Assembly: GCA_944322355.1 (NCBI GenBank)
Contig: CALUOT010000009.1
Location: 1 to 60,073 of the forward strand
DNA: 60,073 nucleotides
Reading direction: 5' to 3'
From: an uncultured Bacteroides sp.
Lineage (GTDB): Bacteria; Bacteroidota; Bacteroidia; Bacteroidales; Bacteroidaceae
This document shows, piece by piece, positions 41,650-51,471 of this stretch (positions are counted from its first letter, which is position 1; each line of letters begins with the position of its first letter). Below the pieces are notes generated by a model. That model made no database searches. It had not been told where the DNA came from and was given only the letters and a program-made list of their open reading frames with translations. The position numbers were made by a program, and so were the translations under genes.

Positions 41650-44247
41650 CTAAATCTCCAGTTCGGGCAACACATCGCGCATGGTGGTGACGTAGCCGTT
41701 CTCGTTGATAATGGTCTCTTGTCCCTTGTAGGTGATGTTAACATCATCCTTAGTACTGCGGATGAAGAACGAGGGGCCTCCTTCGGCCTTCAAGTTGACG
41801 CTGATAAGCCATCCGCCTGCCTTGATGCGTCCGTCCGACAGGATTTCGGGGTCTTTGGACGGATACTTCAGAGCGTGGGTGTTGATGATGGTGGCAAAGC
41901 GGTACACCGTGGCTTTCTCAGACTTGGCGGTGAAGTGCCAGTGGTTGGGGTACTTCTTGAAGTTGCCTTTGTCATCGGCACGCAGCCAGTTGACGGGCGG
42001 CACGAAGAATTGGCTCGTGGTGTCGCACTGCAACGTTCCGGTGCTGAAGATGTAAGCGTCCGAGGCTCCTCCGCGTCCGGACAGTCCCTGCACATGTACG
42101 AAACGGCTGTTCTTAGTATCTACGGTCATGGGCTGTGCGGTGGTATGCAGCATGAAAGTATAGTCGGTAGGCTCGGAAGCCTCCAGCTCATCGTAGATAA
42201 AGATGTATCCCGTCTTGCCGAGATTGACGATGTGGCGGCGGAATTTGGTCAGGGGCACATCGTCCCAACCGTTCTCCGGTGTATAGGCCACTTCGGACTG
42301 CTCTCCACGCTTCAGCCACAAGGGGGAGATGACCTTGCCGTAAGCGTTGGAAGCATCACCCAGTACATAACCAATCTTTTCGCTGACGTAGTAACGGGGT
42401 ATCCAGCCATAGCCTTCGGTACCGATACGCTGACCCATACCGTTTACCAAGATGGTATTGTGAGCGCGGGTGGCGCGGTGGCAGAGCATGCTGTGTATAT
42501 CGGTAAACTCGATGTGGTGGCCGCTGCTGTAGAAAATGGGTTTGCCTCCATAAAAGGTATTGAATGCGTTCTGATTGGCCAAGGCATGTGATGTCGAGCC
42601 GTAGGGACTGCTGCGGAAGCTCCACATGGCGTTGCCGCCCACACGGTCCCAATTGGTTTGGAAGGAAGCCAGTCCGGTTTCGGGAAATACCCATCCGGCG
42701 GGCAAGTCGGTCAAGCCCGGGCCTTCGGGCAGCTGCTTGTCACATTGCAGGCGGAACCATGCCAGGTCACCCGGCTTGTTCAGCAAGGCTTTCTTCATGT
42801 ATTCAGGTTCCACTTTGAGGGTGCGGCGCACGAAGTCGGCGGCATACGTATTGCCTAAGAGTTTAGCCAGTGCATCTAAGTAGCCGATACGGATGCTGTT
42901 GGGGCGACCCACATTCTGGTGCGAACTGCCGTTACCGCCCGACTTGGAGAATGGAGGTTGTTGGAAGATGGTGTACATCACGTTGTTCTCATACCAAGGG
43001 TCGGAAAAGAAGTCGAAGCCCGAAAGGCGGCTATAGAAATAAGGGACCTCTATCAAGGTACGGGTATTGACCGTGAAGTAAGAGTCGCCGTTGTGCCAAC
43101 CACCATCCTTGTTCAGACCGGGGAAGCGCGCTAACCACACGTTGTAGCAGTAGTCTGTCCACGTATTGGCCTCGGACAGTTCACCATACGTGCTGAAAGC
43201 CGCCATCGTAAGGATGCGCAGAGTCATCTGCCAGATGTGATTTTCGGCAATGTGGTTCTCCAGATAATTGTTGAAGTGGTCGTACATGGACGTTCCTTTC
43301 TCTTTGATGGCTTCCAACAGTTGCTTTTTCTGTGCATCGGTCAGCAAGTCGTAGAAAGAGTCATAGGCCATGGAGCAGAGTGAAAGCAGGGCGGAAGCGT
43401 TGAAATCGCCTTTCACGTTGGAATTCTTGTCCCAATCCATCATGATGAATACACGCTTGATGGCTTCATCGGCATACTTGCGGTCTTTGGTCAGCAGATA
43501 GGAACGTATCAGGGCTTCGGTGTTCCCCTCTTCGGCATCGATGATGCGGCGACTCTCGCGGGTGAGGTACGAGTTGCGCTGCATTTCGTTCGTCAGGTTC
43601 TTGAGTTGACTGGTGTTGATGTCCTCTACGGTCTTCATGGGTGTTTGCAGCACCTTTTGAGCCGCGTCGAGGTACCATTGACGCTCCACTTTGGATTGCG
43701 TTTGGGCGATGAACTTATCCCAATTCTCTTTTTGTACCCATATGCGGGGGTGAGACTGCGGCACTTTCGCTATCAATTCATTATAAGAAGGCGGACAGAA
43801 TTTGTGCTTGTTGTCGCCCACAGTAACTTGCAGCACTTCGCTCCATTGGGTTTGCCCGTCTTTCACATAACCGTATTGCCAATACCAAGTGCCGGGTGTC
43901 AGCGGAGTTTCCGGGTTGTAGAAAGGCCAGCGGGTGTCGGCTTCCACCAATCCTTTTTTCAGTTCGGGGTCTTGGGCATACCTTATTTTATAGGCTAATT
44001 TACTTTTGTCAATCTTCTTAGCCAAGTGCTCGAATCCGTCCATCGGCGCGCCATCGGATTGCGCTTCTGTGGGCAGCGGCCACTGGAAAGAAATGAAACG
44101 ATCGTCTACAGTCTCCTTGTCTAAAGGGGAAGGCGTGGCACGGCTTTCGTGCATCAAGGTTTTTTCGGTCAACTTGATGTTCGCTTGGGCGAAAGCTCCC
44201 AACGACAACGCGCTCCATAGTAACGTTAAATAAAGAGTCTTTTTCAT
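41650..44247 (-). CDS. Heparinase II-like lyase (PL21-type), periplasmic
   Basis: 865 residues with a type I signal peptide (ending GAFAQ), so it is probably periplasmic, unlike its surface paralogue. The N-terminal domain matches the heparinase II N-terminus: a first Ig-like module, then HPRIWVQKENWDKF, ENHIAENHIWQMTLRIL and WHNGDSYFTVNTRT. The C-terminal beta-sandwich shows STSHALANQNAFN and RAHNTILVNGMGQ. Heparinase II of Pedobacter uses His, Tyr, Glu and a structural zinc. The conserved His-rich segments are here, but I have not assigned each residue. PL21 enzymes cut both heparin and heparan sulfate. Confidence 0.88.
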   Translation of the reverse strand: MKKTLYLTLLWSALSLGAFAQANIKLTEKTLMHESRATPSPLDKETVDDRFISFQWPLPTEAQSDGAPMDGFEHLAKKIDKSKLAYKIRYAQDPELKKGLVEADTRWPFYNPETPLTPGTWYWQYGYVKDGQTQWSEVLQVTVGDNKHKFCPPSYNELIAKVPQSHPRIWVQKENWDKFIAQTQSKVERQWYLDAAQKVLQTPMKTVEDINTSQLKNLTNEMQRNSYLTRESRRIIDAEEGNTEALIRSYLLTKDRKYADEAIKRVFIMMDWDKNSNVKGDFNASALLSLCSMAYDSFYDLLTDAQKKQLLEAIKEKGTSMYDHFNNYLENHIAENHIWQMTLRILTMAAFSTYGELSEANTWTDYCYNVWLARFPGLNKDGGWHNGDSYFTVNTRTLIEVPYFYSRLSGFDFFSDPWYENNVMYTIFQQPPFSKSGGNGSSHQNVGRPNSIRIGYLDALAKLLGNTYAADFVRRTLKVEPEYMKKALLNKPGDLAWFRLQCDKQLPEGPGLTDLPAGWVFPETGLASFQTNWDRVGGNAMWSFRSSPYGSTSHALANQNAFNTFYGGKPIFYSSGHHIEFTDIHSMLCHRATRAHNTILVNGMGQRIGTEGYGWIPRYYVSEKIGYVLGDASNAYGKVISPLWLKRGEQSEVAYTPENGWDDVPLTKFRRHIVNLGKTGYIFIYDELEASEPTDYTFMLHTTAQPMTVDTKNSRFVHVQGLSGRGGASDAYIFSTGTLQCDTTSQFFVPPVNWLRADDKGNFKKYPNHWHFTAKSEKATVYRFATIINTHALKYPSKDPEILSDGRIKAGGWLISVNLKAEGGPSFFIRSTKDDVNITYKGQETIINENGYVTTMRDVLPELEI

Positions 44248-44285
44248 GGGTGTTTATCACTAATTTTGTTTGATTTTTCCTGCCA

Positions 44286-44293
44286 CAAAAGTA
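44286..44293 (-). promoter_or_regulatory. -7 promoter element (TACTTTTG) for the periplasmic PL21 gene
   Basis: The minus strand reads TACTTTTG, matching TAnnTTTG, 39 bases before the start at 44247. It suggests that the PL21-DUF3575-fimbrillin row can be transcribed separately from the sulfatase. Confidence 0.5.
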
Positions 44294-44404
44294 CGTATTG
44301 TTTCGGAGACGGGCTTTTGCGCATGTTCATTTTTCGTTTGATTACCTTCAAATGGGCTTTAATTTTGTTCAGCGTACTTTTAAATTTGTTCAAAACACTT
44401 GTTT

Positions 44405-45760
44405 TCAGTCCCTTGGAAGATACTTCTCCTTGTATTGGGTAGACGAAGAAGGATGTTGTTCCATCCATTCTCTCAACAGGGTACGGTGTTTCCGGAGGAT
44501 GTCTTTGTACTTCTTTTTGATGGCTAAGTTGCACATTTCCCCACGATCTGTCCGCATGTCGTAAAGCTGTTCGCGGTTCTTCCCGGTGTCGTATAATACA
44601 TATTTATAATCGGGCGTGCGAACCATCCATCCGAGGGTGCCGGCCGTTTCGCCAAAGAAGGTTTCGGTCACTACATAGGGACGGTGGGCTTTCGTGGAGT
44701 CGCCTTGTTCGACGAGGCTTCGGAAACTGACGCCTTGGCGACCTGCGGGGAGTTTCACCCCTGCCCAGTCGCAAAGACTTGGCATGAGGTCCACCCCGTT
44801 GTTGATGAATTGGGGCAAGACTTTACCGGCGTGTTTCCCGCCGGGCAGGCAAACGATGAAGGGCACGTTGATTACTTCTTCATACAAAGCTGTCTTCTGA
44901 TTCCATTGATGGGCGCCGCATCCGTCACCGTGGTCGCTAGTGAAGATGATGACCGTGTTCTCCCACAGACCTTGCCGGTCCACTTCGTCCAGTATCTTTC
45001 CGATTTCCGCATCCACGGCTTCTATCAGCCGATAGTAGGCATTGCGGTAGCGCCGCCAGTCGTCCGGCGTGTAAGTCGTAGTAGGGTAGAGGCGGTGGTT
45101 CTGCCGTTTCTCGAAGGCCAAGGCATCGGCATCGTAGGGATTAACTGCAAAGTTGGCAGGCAGGCCGGGACAATCGTCCAAAGCCGGTTCATCGAAAGAA
45201 GCGTAGGGCGGATTCTGATGACGGGCATATTCGCAGATGTTATGCGGATTGTCAAAAGAAGCCACCAGGAAGAATGGTTTGTCCGGTTGGCGTTGCAGGA
45301 AAGACACACAGGCTTCTGCCAGACCGAAATCGTTGTGCCCATGCAGGTTCTCGAAGCCGTAAGCCTGTTTGTCGGGTAGGGAATTGGTCGGTATGTGCCA
45401 CTTTCCCGCATAAGCACAGGTATAGCCGCTTTCATCGAGTAGGGTGCCCAACATGGCTGTTTGGAGCGAGTCGGGCAGGGGAGCGCCGTTTTCCTGCATA
45501 CCTACTTCGGCGGGCGTGTATCCGGTAAACATGGATGCACGCGAGGGGCCACTGAGCGGAAAGCTGCAATAGGCATTTTCAAAGCGGATACCTCGACTGG
45601 CCAACTTATCCATGTTCGGGGTATGAATGTCTTCGTTGCCGGCGCAACTCATGGCAGTAGCCGTTTGTTGGTCGGTCATGATGTAGAGGATGTTGGGACG
45701 TTCCTGCGCCATCATTGCGGCGGGAGTAGCCAACGCACAGAAAAATAAAGTTTTCTTCAT
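44405..45760 (-). CDS. S1 family sulfatase, serine-type
   Basis: 451 residues with a short signal peptide (ending AMMAQ). The formylglycine site is S70 in LSGPSRASMFTG, the serine version of C/S-x-P-x-R, which anaerobes mature with a radical-SAM anSME enzyme. No such gene is in the window. Other S1 features are PNILYIMTDQQ at the N-terminus (metal Asp), GKWHIP, and a later TSDHGDG. It would remove a sulfate from heparan sulfate fragments in the periplasm, but whether 2-O, 6-O or N-sulfate cannot be read. It has its own -7 box. Confidence 0.93.
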   Translation of the reverse strand: MKKTLFFCALATPAAMMAQERPNILYIMTDQQTATAMSCAGNEDIHTPNMDKLASRGIRFENAYCSFPLSGPSRASMFTGYTPAEVGMQENGAPLPDSLQTAMLGTLLDESGYTCAYAGKWHIPTNSLPDKQAYGFENLHGHNDFGLAEACVSFLQRQPDKPFFLVASFDNPHNICEYARHQNPPYASFDEPALDDCPGLPANFAVNPYDADALAFEKRQNHRLYPTTTYTPDDWRRYRNAYYRLIEAVDAEIGKILDEVDRQGLWENTVIIFTSDHGDGCGAHQWNQKTALYEEVINVPFIVCLPGGKHAGKVLPQFINNGVDLMPSLCDWAGVKLPAGRQGVSFRSLVEQGDSTKAHRPYVVTETFFGETAGTLGWMVRTPDYKYVLYDTGKNREQLYDMRTDRGEMCNLAIKKKYKDILRKHRTLLREWMEQHPSSSTQYKEKYLPRD

Positions 45761-45787
45761 GGCTTTTTCTCATTTAATGTTATGAGG

Positions 45788-45795
45788 CAAAGGTA
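45788..45795 (-). promoter_or_regulatory. -7 promoter element (TACCTTTG) for the sulfatase gene
   Basis: The minus strand reads TACCTTTG, a full match, 28 bases before the start at 45760. A -33 box is not evident. Confidence 0.5.
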
Positions 45796-45938
45796 AGGAA
45801 GATGCTCCGTAGAGGCTGATAAAGGCTTGTTTTTTGTTTTCAATTCTGTTTCTTCTCTTTCAATGGTGTGTAAAATAGTTATAAAATGGTATTGAAGATT
45901 GATTGCGGAAGGGTCTGCGCGTGTTGTAGGTTGTTGGA

Positions 45939-46054
45939 CCCTGCTTGGGTCCTTATAGGACCATACCGAGGTCCGCCGCGGACCTTGCTATGGTCCAACG
46001 TGGACCAAGCCTTGGTCCATAGCGGACCAGACTTTGAAATTAGCTGGTCCGCTT
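45939..46054. repeat. 22-bp-pitch intergenic array, words GGTCC/GGACC (copy 2)
   Basis: The reverse complement of this stretch aligns without gaps to 14683-14798 with 18 mismatches in 116 positions, all outside the nine GGACC/GGTCC words. A tenth word continues the same phase just past the end. Hairpin AGCGGACCAG/CTGGTCCGCT is at its right end. It fills most of the 45761-46075 gap, after the pdxB stop and before the sulfatase promoter. I see nothing else in that gap. Confidence 0.88.
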
Positions 46055-46075
46055 ACTTGTTTGTAAAACAGATAC

Positions 46076-47122
46076 TTACTGGAAAATCTGAATAGTGTAT
46101 GCTTCTCTCTCCCGGCGTAATGGATAATCGCCCCGAAGTTTCTCGAACTGCTCGGGATGATGGCGCAGGGCTTGGCAATCGCGGCGAGGGTCGTACATTT
46201 TCAGGTAGGCTTCCGTTTCGTTGGACGCAAGGATGTGGGGATGTTCGGGTTGGGGAGGGGTGATGTGATAGGAAGCGTCGATATGAAAGAATCGGCATAA
46301 GGCATCGAGTGCCATACGGGTGGCGTTGGCCTTTCCGTCGGCCGAATAGCCGGCAATATGGGGAGTGCCGATGAATACTTTCTCCAGTAACTCCCGGTTG
46401 ATGTCAGGTTCGTTTTCCCATACGTCGATGATGGCATCGGCAATCCGCTTTTCATGCAGGGCTTGCAGCAGGGCTTGTGTATCGATGACTTCTCCGCGGG
46501 AGGTGTTCAGGATGAGCGGGTGACGTTTCAGGCCGGCGAAGAATGCCGGGTCGGCCAGATGGAAGGTGGAATACCGCCCGGAGCGTACCAATGGAACGTG
46601 AAAGGTGAGAACATCGCAGGTTTCCATCAATTGTTCGATCGGACAAAAACTTGTGTCGCCTTCTTGTTCTTGTCGCGGAGGGTCGTTCAGCAGGACATGC
46701 ATACCCAATTCCTGTCCTACTTGTGCCACTTTCTTCCCAACATTTCCCACACCTATCACTCCCAACGTCTTGCCTTGTAGGGGAAAAGCTTTCTCCTGCT
46801 GGAAGAGTAAAAGGGAGGAATGTACGTATTGGGCTACCGATGAGGCATTACATCCCGGGGCATTTTGCCAAACGATGCCTGCCTGGCGGCAATACTCGGT
46901 GTCGATGTGGTCGAATCCGATGGTGGCGGTGGCAATGAAACGTACTCGGCTGCCTTCCAGCAAGGTACGGTCGCAACGGGTACGGGTACGGATAATCAGT
47001 GCATCAGCGTCTTTTACAAGTGCCGGAGTGAAATCTTTGCCGGGTGCATAGACTACCTGCGGGGTAATGGAAGCCAAAGCTTCTCTGATATAGGGTATTT
47101 TATCGTCGACGATTACTTTCAT
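46076..47122 (-). CDS. pdxB: Erythronate-4-phosphate dehydrogenase
   Basis: 348 residues. A D-2-hydroxyacid dehydrogenase of pyridoxal phosphate synthesis, oxidising 4-phosphoerythronate. The NAD motif is GVIGVGNVGKKVAQV. Catalytic residues are expected in NTSRGEVID (Arg), WENEPD (Glu) and GTPHIAGYSADGK (His); the last segment is typical of PdxB rather than of SerA-like relatives. The C-terminal dimerisation domain is present (QLPLRRERE-like end). It is a housekeeping gene among the heparan genes, with its own promoter inside a hairpin and a GGACC array after its stop. Confidence 0.93.
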   Translation of the reverse strand: MKVIVDDKIPYIREALASITPQVVYAPGKDFTPALVKDADALIIRTRTRCDRTLLEGSRVRFIATATIGFDHIDTEYCRQAGIVWQNAPGCNASSVAQYVHSSLLLFQQEKAFPLQGKTLGVIGVGNVGKKVAQVGQELGMHVLLNDPPRQEQEGDTSFCPIEQLMETCDVLTFHVPLVRSGRYSTFHLADPAFFAGLKRHPLILNTSRGEVIDTQALLQALHEKRIADAIIDVWENEPDINRELLEKVFIGTPHIAGYSADGKANATRMALDALCRFFHIDASYHITPPQPEHPHILASNETEAYLKMYDPRRDCQALRHHPEQFEKLRGDYPLRREREAYTIQIFQ

Positions 47123-47128
47123 AACTAA

Positions 47129-47174
47129 AAAAATCTATCTTTGTAACTGTTAGAGAGCACAAAGATAGATTTTT
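47129..47174 (-). terminator. Hairpin acting as terminator, overlapping the pdxB -7 box
   Basis: A perfect 16-base inverted repeat (47129-47144 and 47159-47174) with a 14-base loop. Read on the minus strand it ends in a T run and lies 34 bases after the stop of the NagB-like/PIG-L gene, so it looks like its terminator. Its 5' arm contains TATCTTTG (complement 47160-47167), a full -7 match, 38 bases before the pdxB start. By symmetry the plus strand also carries TATCTTTG (47136-47143). Confidence 0.7.
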
Positions 47175-47208
47175 CTAGCCAAAGTGTGTGATGTTTATAG
47201 CTACTAAT

Positions 47209-49194
47209 TTAAAGAGGTTTATACTCCACAAACGCTTCCATGGCTTCGTAGCAAGCTAGTCCAAGTCGGTCGTAAAGGGAAGCTGTGCCTCGATTGCGGT
47301 CCTCACTGCGTTGCCAGAACAAGCGTTCGTCATTGCCAAGGAAAGGTGCACTCTCCATTTGGCTTTGATGTTTGAGGATGGAGTTACGTTTGGCACGAAG
47401 TTCTTCCGGACTGAGGGGAACAGCCATTTCGATGTTTTCGATTTCCCATTCGGCCCAAGCACCGCGATACATCCAGATGCGGCAATCGTTCAGCCATTCA
47501 GCACCGGCATTTTTCTCTTCGTCAATAGCTGCCAGTACGGCATCGGTACATACCCGGTGGGTGCCATGCGGGTCGGCCAAGTCACCTGCCACGTAGATTT
47601 GATGCGGCTTTACTTCTTGCAAAAGCTTTTGTACGATTCGTATGTCGTCCTCGCTGATAGGGTTCTTTTCAATGCGGCCTGTTTCATAGAAGGGCAGGTC
47701 GAGGAAATGTACATGATCCAAAGAAATCTGATTGTAGGTGCTGGCGGTACGGGCTTCTCCTCGCCGTATCAGGCCTTTAATGGTCAAGATGTCACGTGTG
47801 TCTATGTCTCCTTCTTTCTTCTGTAAAAGGAATTGTTTGATGTCGGCATACTTGTTCCGGATGGTTTCGTTCTGATTCTGGTCGAACAGCTGGTTGAAAC
47901 CGTTAATGAAGTGCATGAAGCGGATGACTTCTTCATCCCCTACGGCAATGTTACCGGAAGTTTCGTAAGCCACATGGACATCGTGTCCTTGTTGTACCAA
48001 TCGGCGGAGTGTTCCTCCCATGGATATGACATCATCATCGGGGTGTGGCGAGAAGACAATCACCCGTTTGGGGAAGGGGTTTGCTCGTTCGGGGCGATAG
48101 GTATCATCGGCATTGGGTTTTCCGCCGGGCCAGCCTGTAATGGTATGTTGCAGGTCGTTGAAAATTTTGATGTTTACATTGTAGGCTGAGCCATAGAGTA
48201 CCAACAGTTCGCTCAATCCGTTTTCGTTATAGTCTTTGTTGGTCAGCTTCAAGATGGGTTTGCCAGTCAGTTCGCATAGCCAGACGATGGCGCTGCGGAT
48301 TAGCTTGTCCGTCCACTCGCAACCGGTTACCAGCCACGGACGCCGGATGCGGGTGAGGTGGGAAGCAGCAGGCAAGTCGGTGCATACCGTGGTGTGGGGG
48401 TGCATCTGTAGGTAGGAGGCTGGGAGGGTGTCCGATAGTTTATCTTCTACGGTGCGTCGGATGATGTCTGCCTTGTCCTCGCCCCAAGCCAGTATGTACA
48501 CTCGGCGAGCTTCCATCAGGGTGTTGATGCCCATGGTAACGGCACAGGGGGGCAAGTTGTCAACTCCTAAATTGCGGGCAGCTTCTGCCCGTGAGGTACT
48601 GTCGACAAAAGTTAAACGTGTAGTTGAGGCAGCTGTCGAACCCGGTTCGTTCATGGCTATGCTACCTTCTCTTCCGATGCCTGTCAGTACGATGTCGATA
48701 CCACCATAAGTCTTGATGCGTTGCTCGTAGAGTTGGCAATGCTCGACAACGGTGTCTTGCGGGAGCGTGCCGCTCAAGGTGAAAATGTTCTGTGGGTCGA
48801 TATCTACTTGACTGATAAAAAGTTCGTTCAGCAACCCGTAACTGCTACTTCCTTGCTCAGCCAAAGGATAGTATTCGTAGAGATTGAAGACAACCAAGTG
48901 ACGAAAACTAATGCCTTCTTCCCGGTGGCGGCGTACCAATTCAGCATACAGAGGGCGGAGGGTGGCATCTGTGCCTAGTGCCAAGGTGCAGAATTTTCCG
49001 TCGTGTTGGCGTTCCTGCATCTTGCGTATGATTTCGTTGGCAATGCATTGCACCCCTTCGTCTACGGTTTCATAAATGTCTGTCGGTATTTTCTCGAAGC
49101 GGGTCAATACCGAACGGTCGATGGTATTCTCCGGTTTATAGTATTTGGGGGATACTCTGTTCAATGAAATCTGTGAAGTTAAATGAGTTCTCAT
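47209..49194 (-). CDS. NagB-like (degenerate) domain fused to a PIG-L/LmbE deacetylase
   Basis: 661 residues, no signal peptide, so cytoplasmic. Residues about 25-290 align with glucosamine-6-phosphate deaminase, but the NagB catalytic positions are changed. The D72-E-Y of NagB reads Y106-E-Y, and [10 protein letters not shown] reads EGSIAMNEPG (E176, S178), so Asp72, Asp141 and His143 are lost, while the Glu (E183) stays. Residues about 375-640 are a PIG-L/LmbE zinc deacetylase with HPDDD at 384-388, SMGGT, and DPHGTH (H543, H546). A likely role is to deacetylate a GlcNAc derivative so that the neighbouring NagB can use it, with the NagB-like half binding ligand or regulating. That role is inference. 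It starts 13 bases after nagB. Confidence 0.87.
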   Translation of the reverse strand: MRTHLTSQISLNRVSPKYYKPENTIDRSVLTRFEKIPTDIYETVDEGVQCIANEIIRKMQERQHDGKFCTLALGTDATLRPLYAELVRRHREEGISFRHLVVFNLYEYYPLAEQGSSSYGLLNELFISQVDIDPQNIFTLSGTLPQDTVVEHCQLYEQRIKTYGGIDIVLTGIGREGSIAMNEPGSTAASTTRLTFVDSTSRAEAARNLGVDNLPPCAVTMGINTLMEARRVYILAWGEDKADIIRRTVEDKLSDTLPASYLQMHPHTTVCTDLPAASHLTRIRRPWLVTGCEWTDKLIRSAIVWLCELTGKPILKLTNKDYNENGLSELLVLYGSAYNVNIKIFNDLQHTITGWPGGKPNADDTYRPERANPFPKRVIVFSPHPDDDVISMGGTLRRLVQQGHDVHVAYETSGNIAVGDEEVIRFMHFINGFNQLFDQNQNETIRNKYADIKQFLLQKKEGDIDTRDILTIKGLIRRGEARTASTYNQISLDHVHFLDLPFYETGRIEKNPISEDDIRIVQKLLQEVKPHQIYVAGDLADPHGTHRVCTDAVLAAIDEEKNAGAEWLNDCRIWMYRGAWAEWEIENIEMAVPLSPEELRAKRNSILKHQSQMESAPFLGNDERLFWQRSEDRNRGTASLYDRLGLACYEAMEAFVEYKPL

Positions 49195-49207
49195 AGAGTT
49201 TGAATTT

Positions 49208-49999
49208 TTACAGATTATTTCGTTCGATGTCTTTAAAATATTTATAGGTACTTACTTTCAGTTCGTCTGTGGCAGCTTCGTCGCAAACAATGATTCCCTG
49301 GGGGTGCATTTGCAACGCGCTAATGCTCCACATTTGGGTGACACCTCCTTCTACTGCATGTTTCAAGGCACGGGCTTTGTGATGTCCGTTGCACAGAATC
49401 AGAACCTCCCGTGCTTCCATGACAGTACCCACGCCTATGGTGAGGGCTGTCTTCGGTACTTGGTTTACATCGTTATTGAAAAAACGGGAGTTGGCCACGA
49501 TGGTATCGGTGGTGAGTTTTTTTACCCGGGTACGTGATGTCAGTGAGGAACCCGGTTCATTGAAAGCGATATGTCCGTCGGGACCAATTCCGCCTATGAA
49601 GAGGTCAATGCCTCCGTAAGAACGGATAGTTTCCTCATAGTCGGCACATTCTTTTTCTACATCGTTGGCATTACCGTTGAGGATATGGATATGTTCGCGT
49701 GGTATGTCGATGTGGTTGAAGAAGTTATTGTACATAAAGGAATGGTAGCTTTCCGGATGTGATTCGGGAAGTCCTACATATTCATCCATATTGAATGTCA
49801 CAACGTGCTGGAATGACACGTGGCCTTGCCGATTCATTTCAATTAAGGCTTGGTACATGCCTAGTGGGGATGAACCGGTGGGCAGTCCCAATACGAAGGG
49901 GCGGGTGGCAGTAGGATTGAAACGGACAATACGTTCGGCTACATGGCGGGCCGCCCATGCTGAAAGGGAGTGATAGTCGGGTTCGATAATTAGTCTCAT
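49208..49999 (-). CDS. nagB: Glucosamine-6-phosphate deaminase
   Basis: 263 residues. It converts glucosamine-6-phosphate to fructose-6-phosphate and ammonia in the cytoplasm. All catalytic residues are at their E. coli numbers: D72 in MDEYVGL, and D141, H143 and E148 in [14 protein letters not shown]. It sits between GH88 (32 bases upstream) and the NagB-like/PIG-L fusion (13 bases downstream) on one transcript, a sensible place for the last step of amino-sugar use from heparan sulfate. Some functional overlap with amino-sugar use elsewhere in the genome is possible. Confidence 0.96.
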   Translation of the reverse strand: MRLIIEPDYHSLSAWAARHVAERIVRFNPTATRPFVLGLPTGSSPLGMYQALIEMNRQGHVSFQHVVTFNMDEYVGLPESHPESYHSFMYNNFFNHIDIPREHIHILNGNANDVEKECADYEETIRSYGGIDLFIGGIGPDGHIAFNEPGSSLTSRTRVKKLTTDTIVANSRFFNNDVNQVPKTALTIGVGTVMEAREVLILCNGHHKARALKHAVEGGVTQMWSISALQMHPQGIIVCDEAATDELKVSTYKYFKDIERNNL

Positions 50000-50031
50000 G
50001 TTTTTCTGATGATAAAAATTTGAGTATTCGG

Positions 50032-51333
50032 TTATTTGTTGGCAGTTAAGTTTTGCGAATGCTGTATTCCTCCTTTCTGGATATCCAGATAACGCTTAAT
50101 GGCTTCCAGGTAATAATAATCCGCATAATTGATCGGCGTATCGATTTCCGAGCCGTGAGGGAGTGAACCCGTGGAGTGTTTCAGCACGAAGCCGGCATTT
50201 TCACCTTTTCCTGCTAAATAATCCTTGCTGGAAAGGCTTTGCAGAATTTGACAAGCATAATCTAAGTATTTTTGTCCGTTCGGTACCAATTCACTCAAGT
50301 CAATGAATGCCGAAGCAGTGACAGCTGCAGCCGAAGCATCGCGGGGAGTTTCTGGAGTGTTCGGTGCATCGAAATCCCAGTAGGGAATACGGTCTGCGGT
50401 CGTATTGCGTTGTATAATCATGTCCGCTACGTGCAGGGCTTGTTGCAGGAAACTACTGTCTTGGCTTTCTTTGTAACAGAGTGTATAGCCATAGACGGCC
50501 CAACCTTGTCCTCTTGACCAGGCTGATTCATCGTTTTTCCCTTGGTGAGTCTGCTTGGTTTCTATAGTACCATCGTTGTTGTAGCTTACTACGTGGTAAC
50601 AAGTGTAATCAGGGCGGAAATGATGTTGCATGGTGGTACGGGCATGTTGGATGGCGGCATCGCTATATTTGGTATCACCGGTCAGTCTACTGGCGTTGAA
50701 CAGTAGTTCCAAATTCATCATATTGTCTATGATGACTGGGAAATTCCATTCTCCGAAATCCCAAGAACGTATGCAACCGATAGTCGGATTGAAACGTGCA
50801 TACAGGTTATCGGCTGTCTCCACCAGTACTTTTTTAATGGTATCATTCGGTGCCAACCGGAGTGCATTGCCATAGCTACAATTAATCATGAACCCGATAT
50901 CGTGTGTACCTTTTAGATAGCGGACAGGATTCAGTTTGTTGGTAAAGAGAATGGCCTGTGCTTTGAGCGAATCATTACCGGTCAGTTCGTAGGCATACCA
51001 TAAGCTTCCAGGGAAGAAACCGCTGGTCCAGTCGTAAATGTTACACAGACGGAGTTTGCCCAATAGCTGCTCAGGCGGGTTGGCGTGCAAAGAATCTATA
51101 TTGACTTTATGCTCCAGCTGTTGTTCGAGGAAAGGCAATGTATAGCCCGTCCACGTGGTGCGTGGCAACATCGTAGAGTCTTTCAGTTGCATGGCCGTTT
51201 GTTTCAGTTGGTAGGAGGCTACGTCCAATGCGTTTTCTACCCATCCGTCCGAAGGAGCGGATACCGATTGATTACAAGAACACATTCCGATAAGCAAGAA
51301 TGCTGATGACAGAATAAAAGAATTTGTTTTCAT
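50032..51333 (-). CDS. Unsaturated glucuronyl hydrolase (GH88), lipoprotein
   Basis: 433 residues. The signal ends GMCSC-NQS, so it is lipid-anchored, probably on the periplasmic side. GH88 enzymes hydrate and release the 4,5-unsaturated uronic acid left by lyases at the non-reducing end. The motifs [17 protein letters not shown] and [15 protein letters not shown] contain the two aspartates expected to act in catalysis, followed by an alpha/alpha barrel with [16 protein letters not shown]. It begins the row GH88-nagB-nagB-like, with a -7 box upstream. The heparan context points to unsaturated heparin/heparan disaccharides as substrate. Confidence 0.93.
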   Translation of the reverse strand: MKTNSFILSSAFLLIGMCSCNQSVSAPSDGWVENALDVASYQLKQTAMQLKDSTMLPRTTWTGYTLPFLEQQLEHKVNIDSLHANPPEQLLGKLRLCNIYDWTSGFFPGSLWYAYELTGNDSLKAQAILFTNKLNPVRYLKGTHDIGFMINCSYGNALRLAPNDTIKKVLVETADNLYARFNPTIGCIRSWDFGEWNFPVIIDNMMNLELLFNASRLTGDTKYSDAAIQHARTTMQHHFRPDYTCYHVVSYNNDGTIETKQTHQGKNDESAWSRGQGWAVYGYTLCYKESQDSSFLQQALHVADMIIQRNTTADRIPYWDFDAPNTPETPRDASAAAVTASAFIDLSELVPNGQKYLDYACQILQSLSSKDYLAGKGENAGFVLKHSTGSLPHGSEIDTPINYADYYYLEAIKRYLDIQKGGIQHSQNLTANK

Positions 51334-51378
51334 GCTATTACAATTACAATAAGTCAGCTAATCATTTATTTATCGCTG

Positions 51379-51386
51379 CAAAAGTA
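51379..51386 (-). promoter_or_regulatory. -7 promoter element (TACTTTTG) for the GH88-nagB row
   Basis: The minus strand reads TACTTTTG, a full TAnnTTTG match, 46 bases before the GH88 start at 51333. Confidence 0.5.
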
Positions 51387-51471
51387 ATCGTATCCTGACA
51401 CATCAACTTTCTGCTATGTGGAAAGAACTTTCAAGTTTGTGAGAAGGATTGCATTCCTGTCGAAAAGAGTT

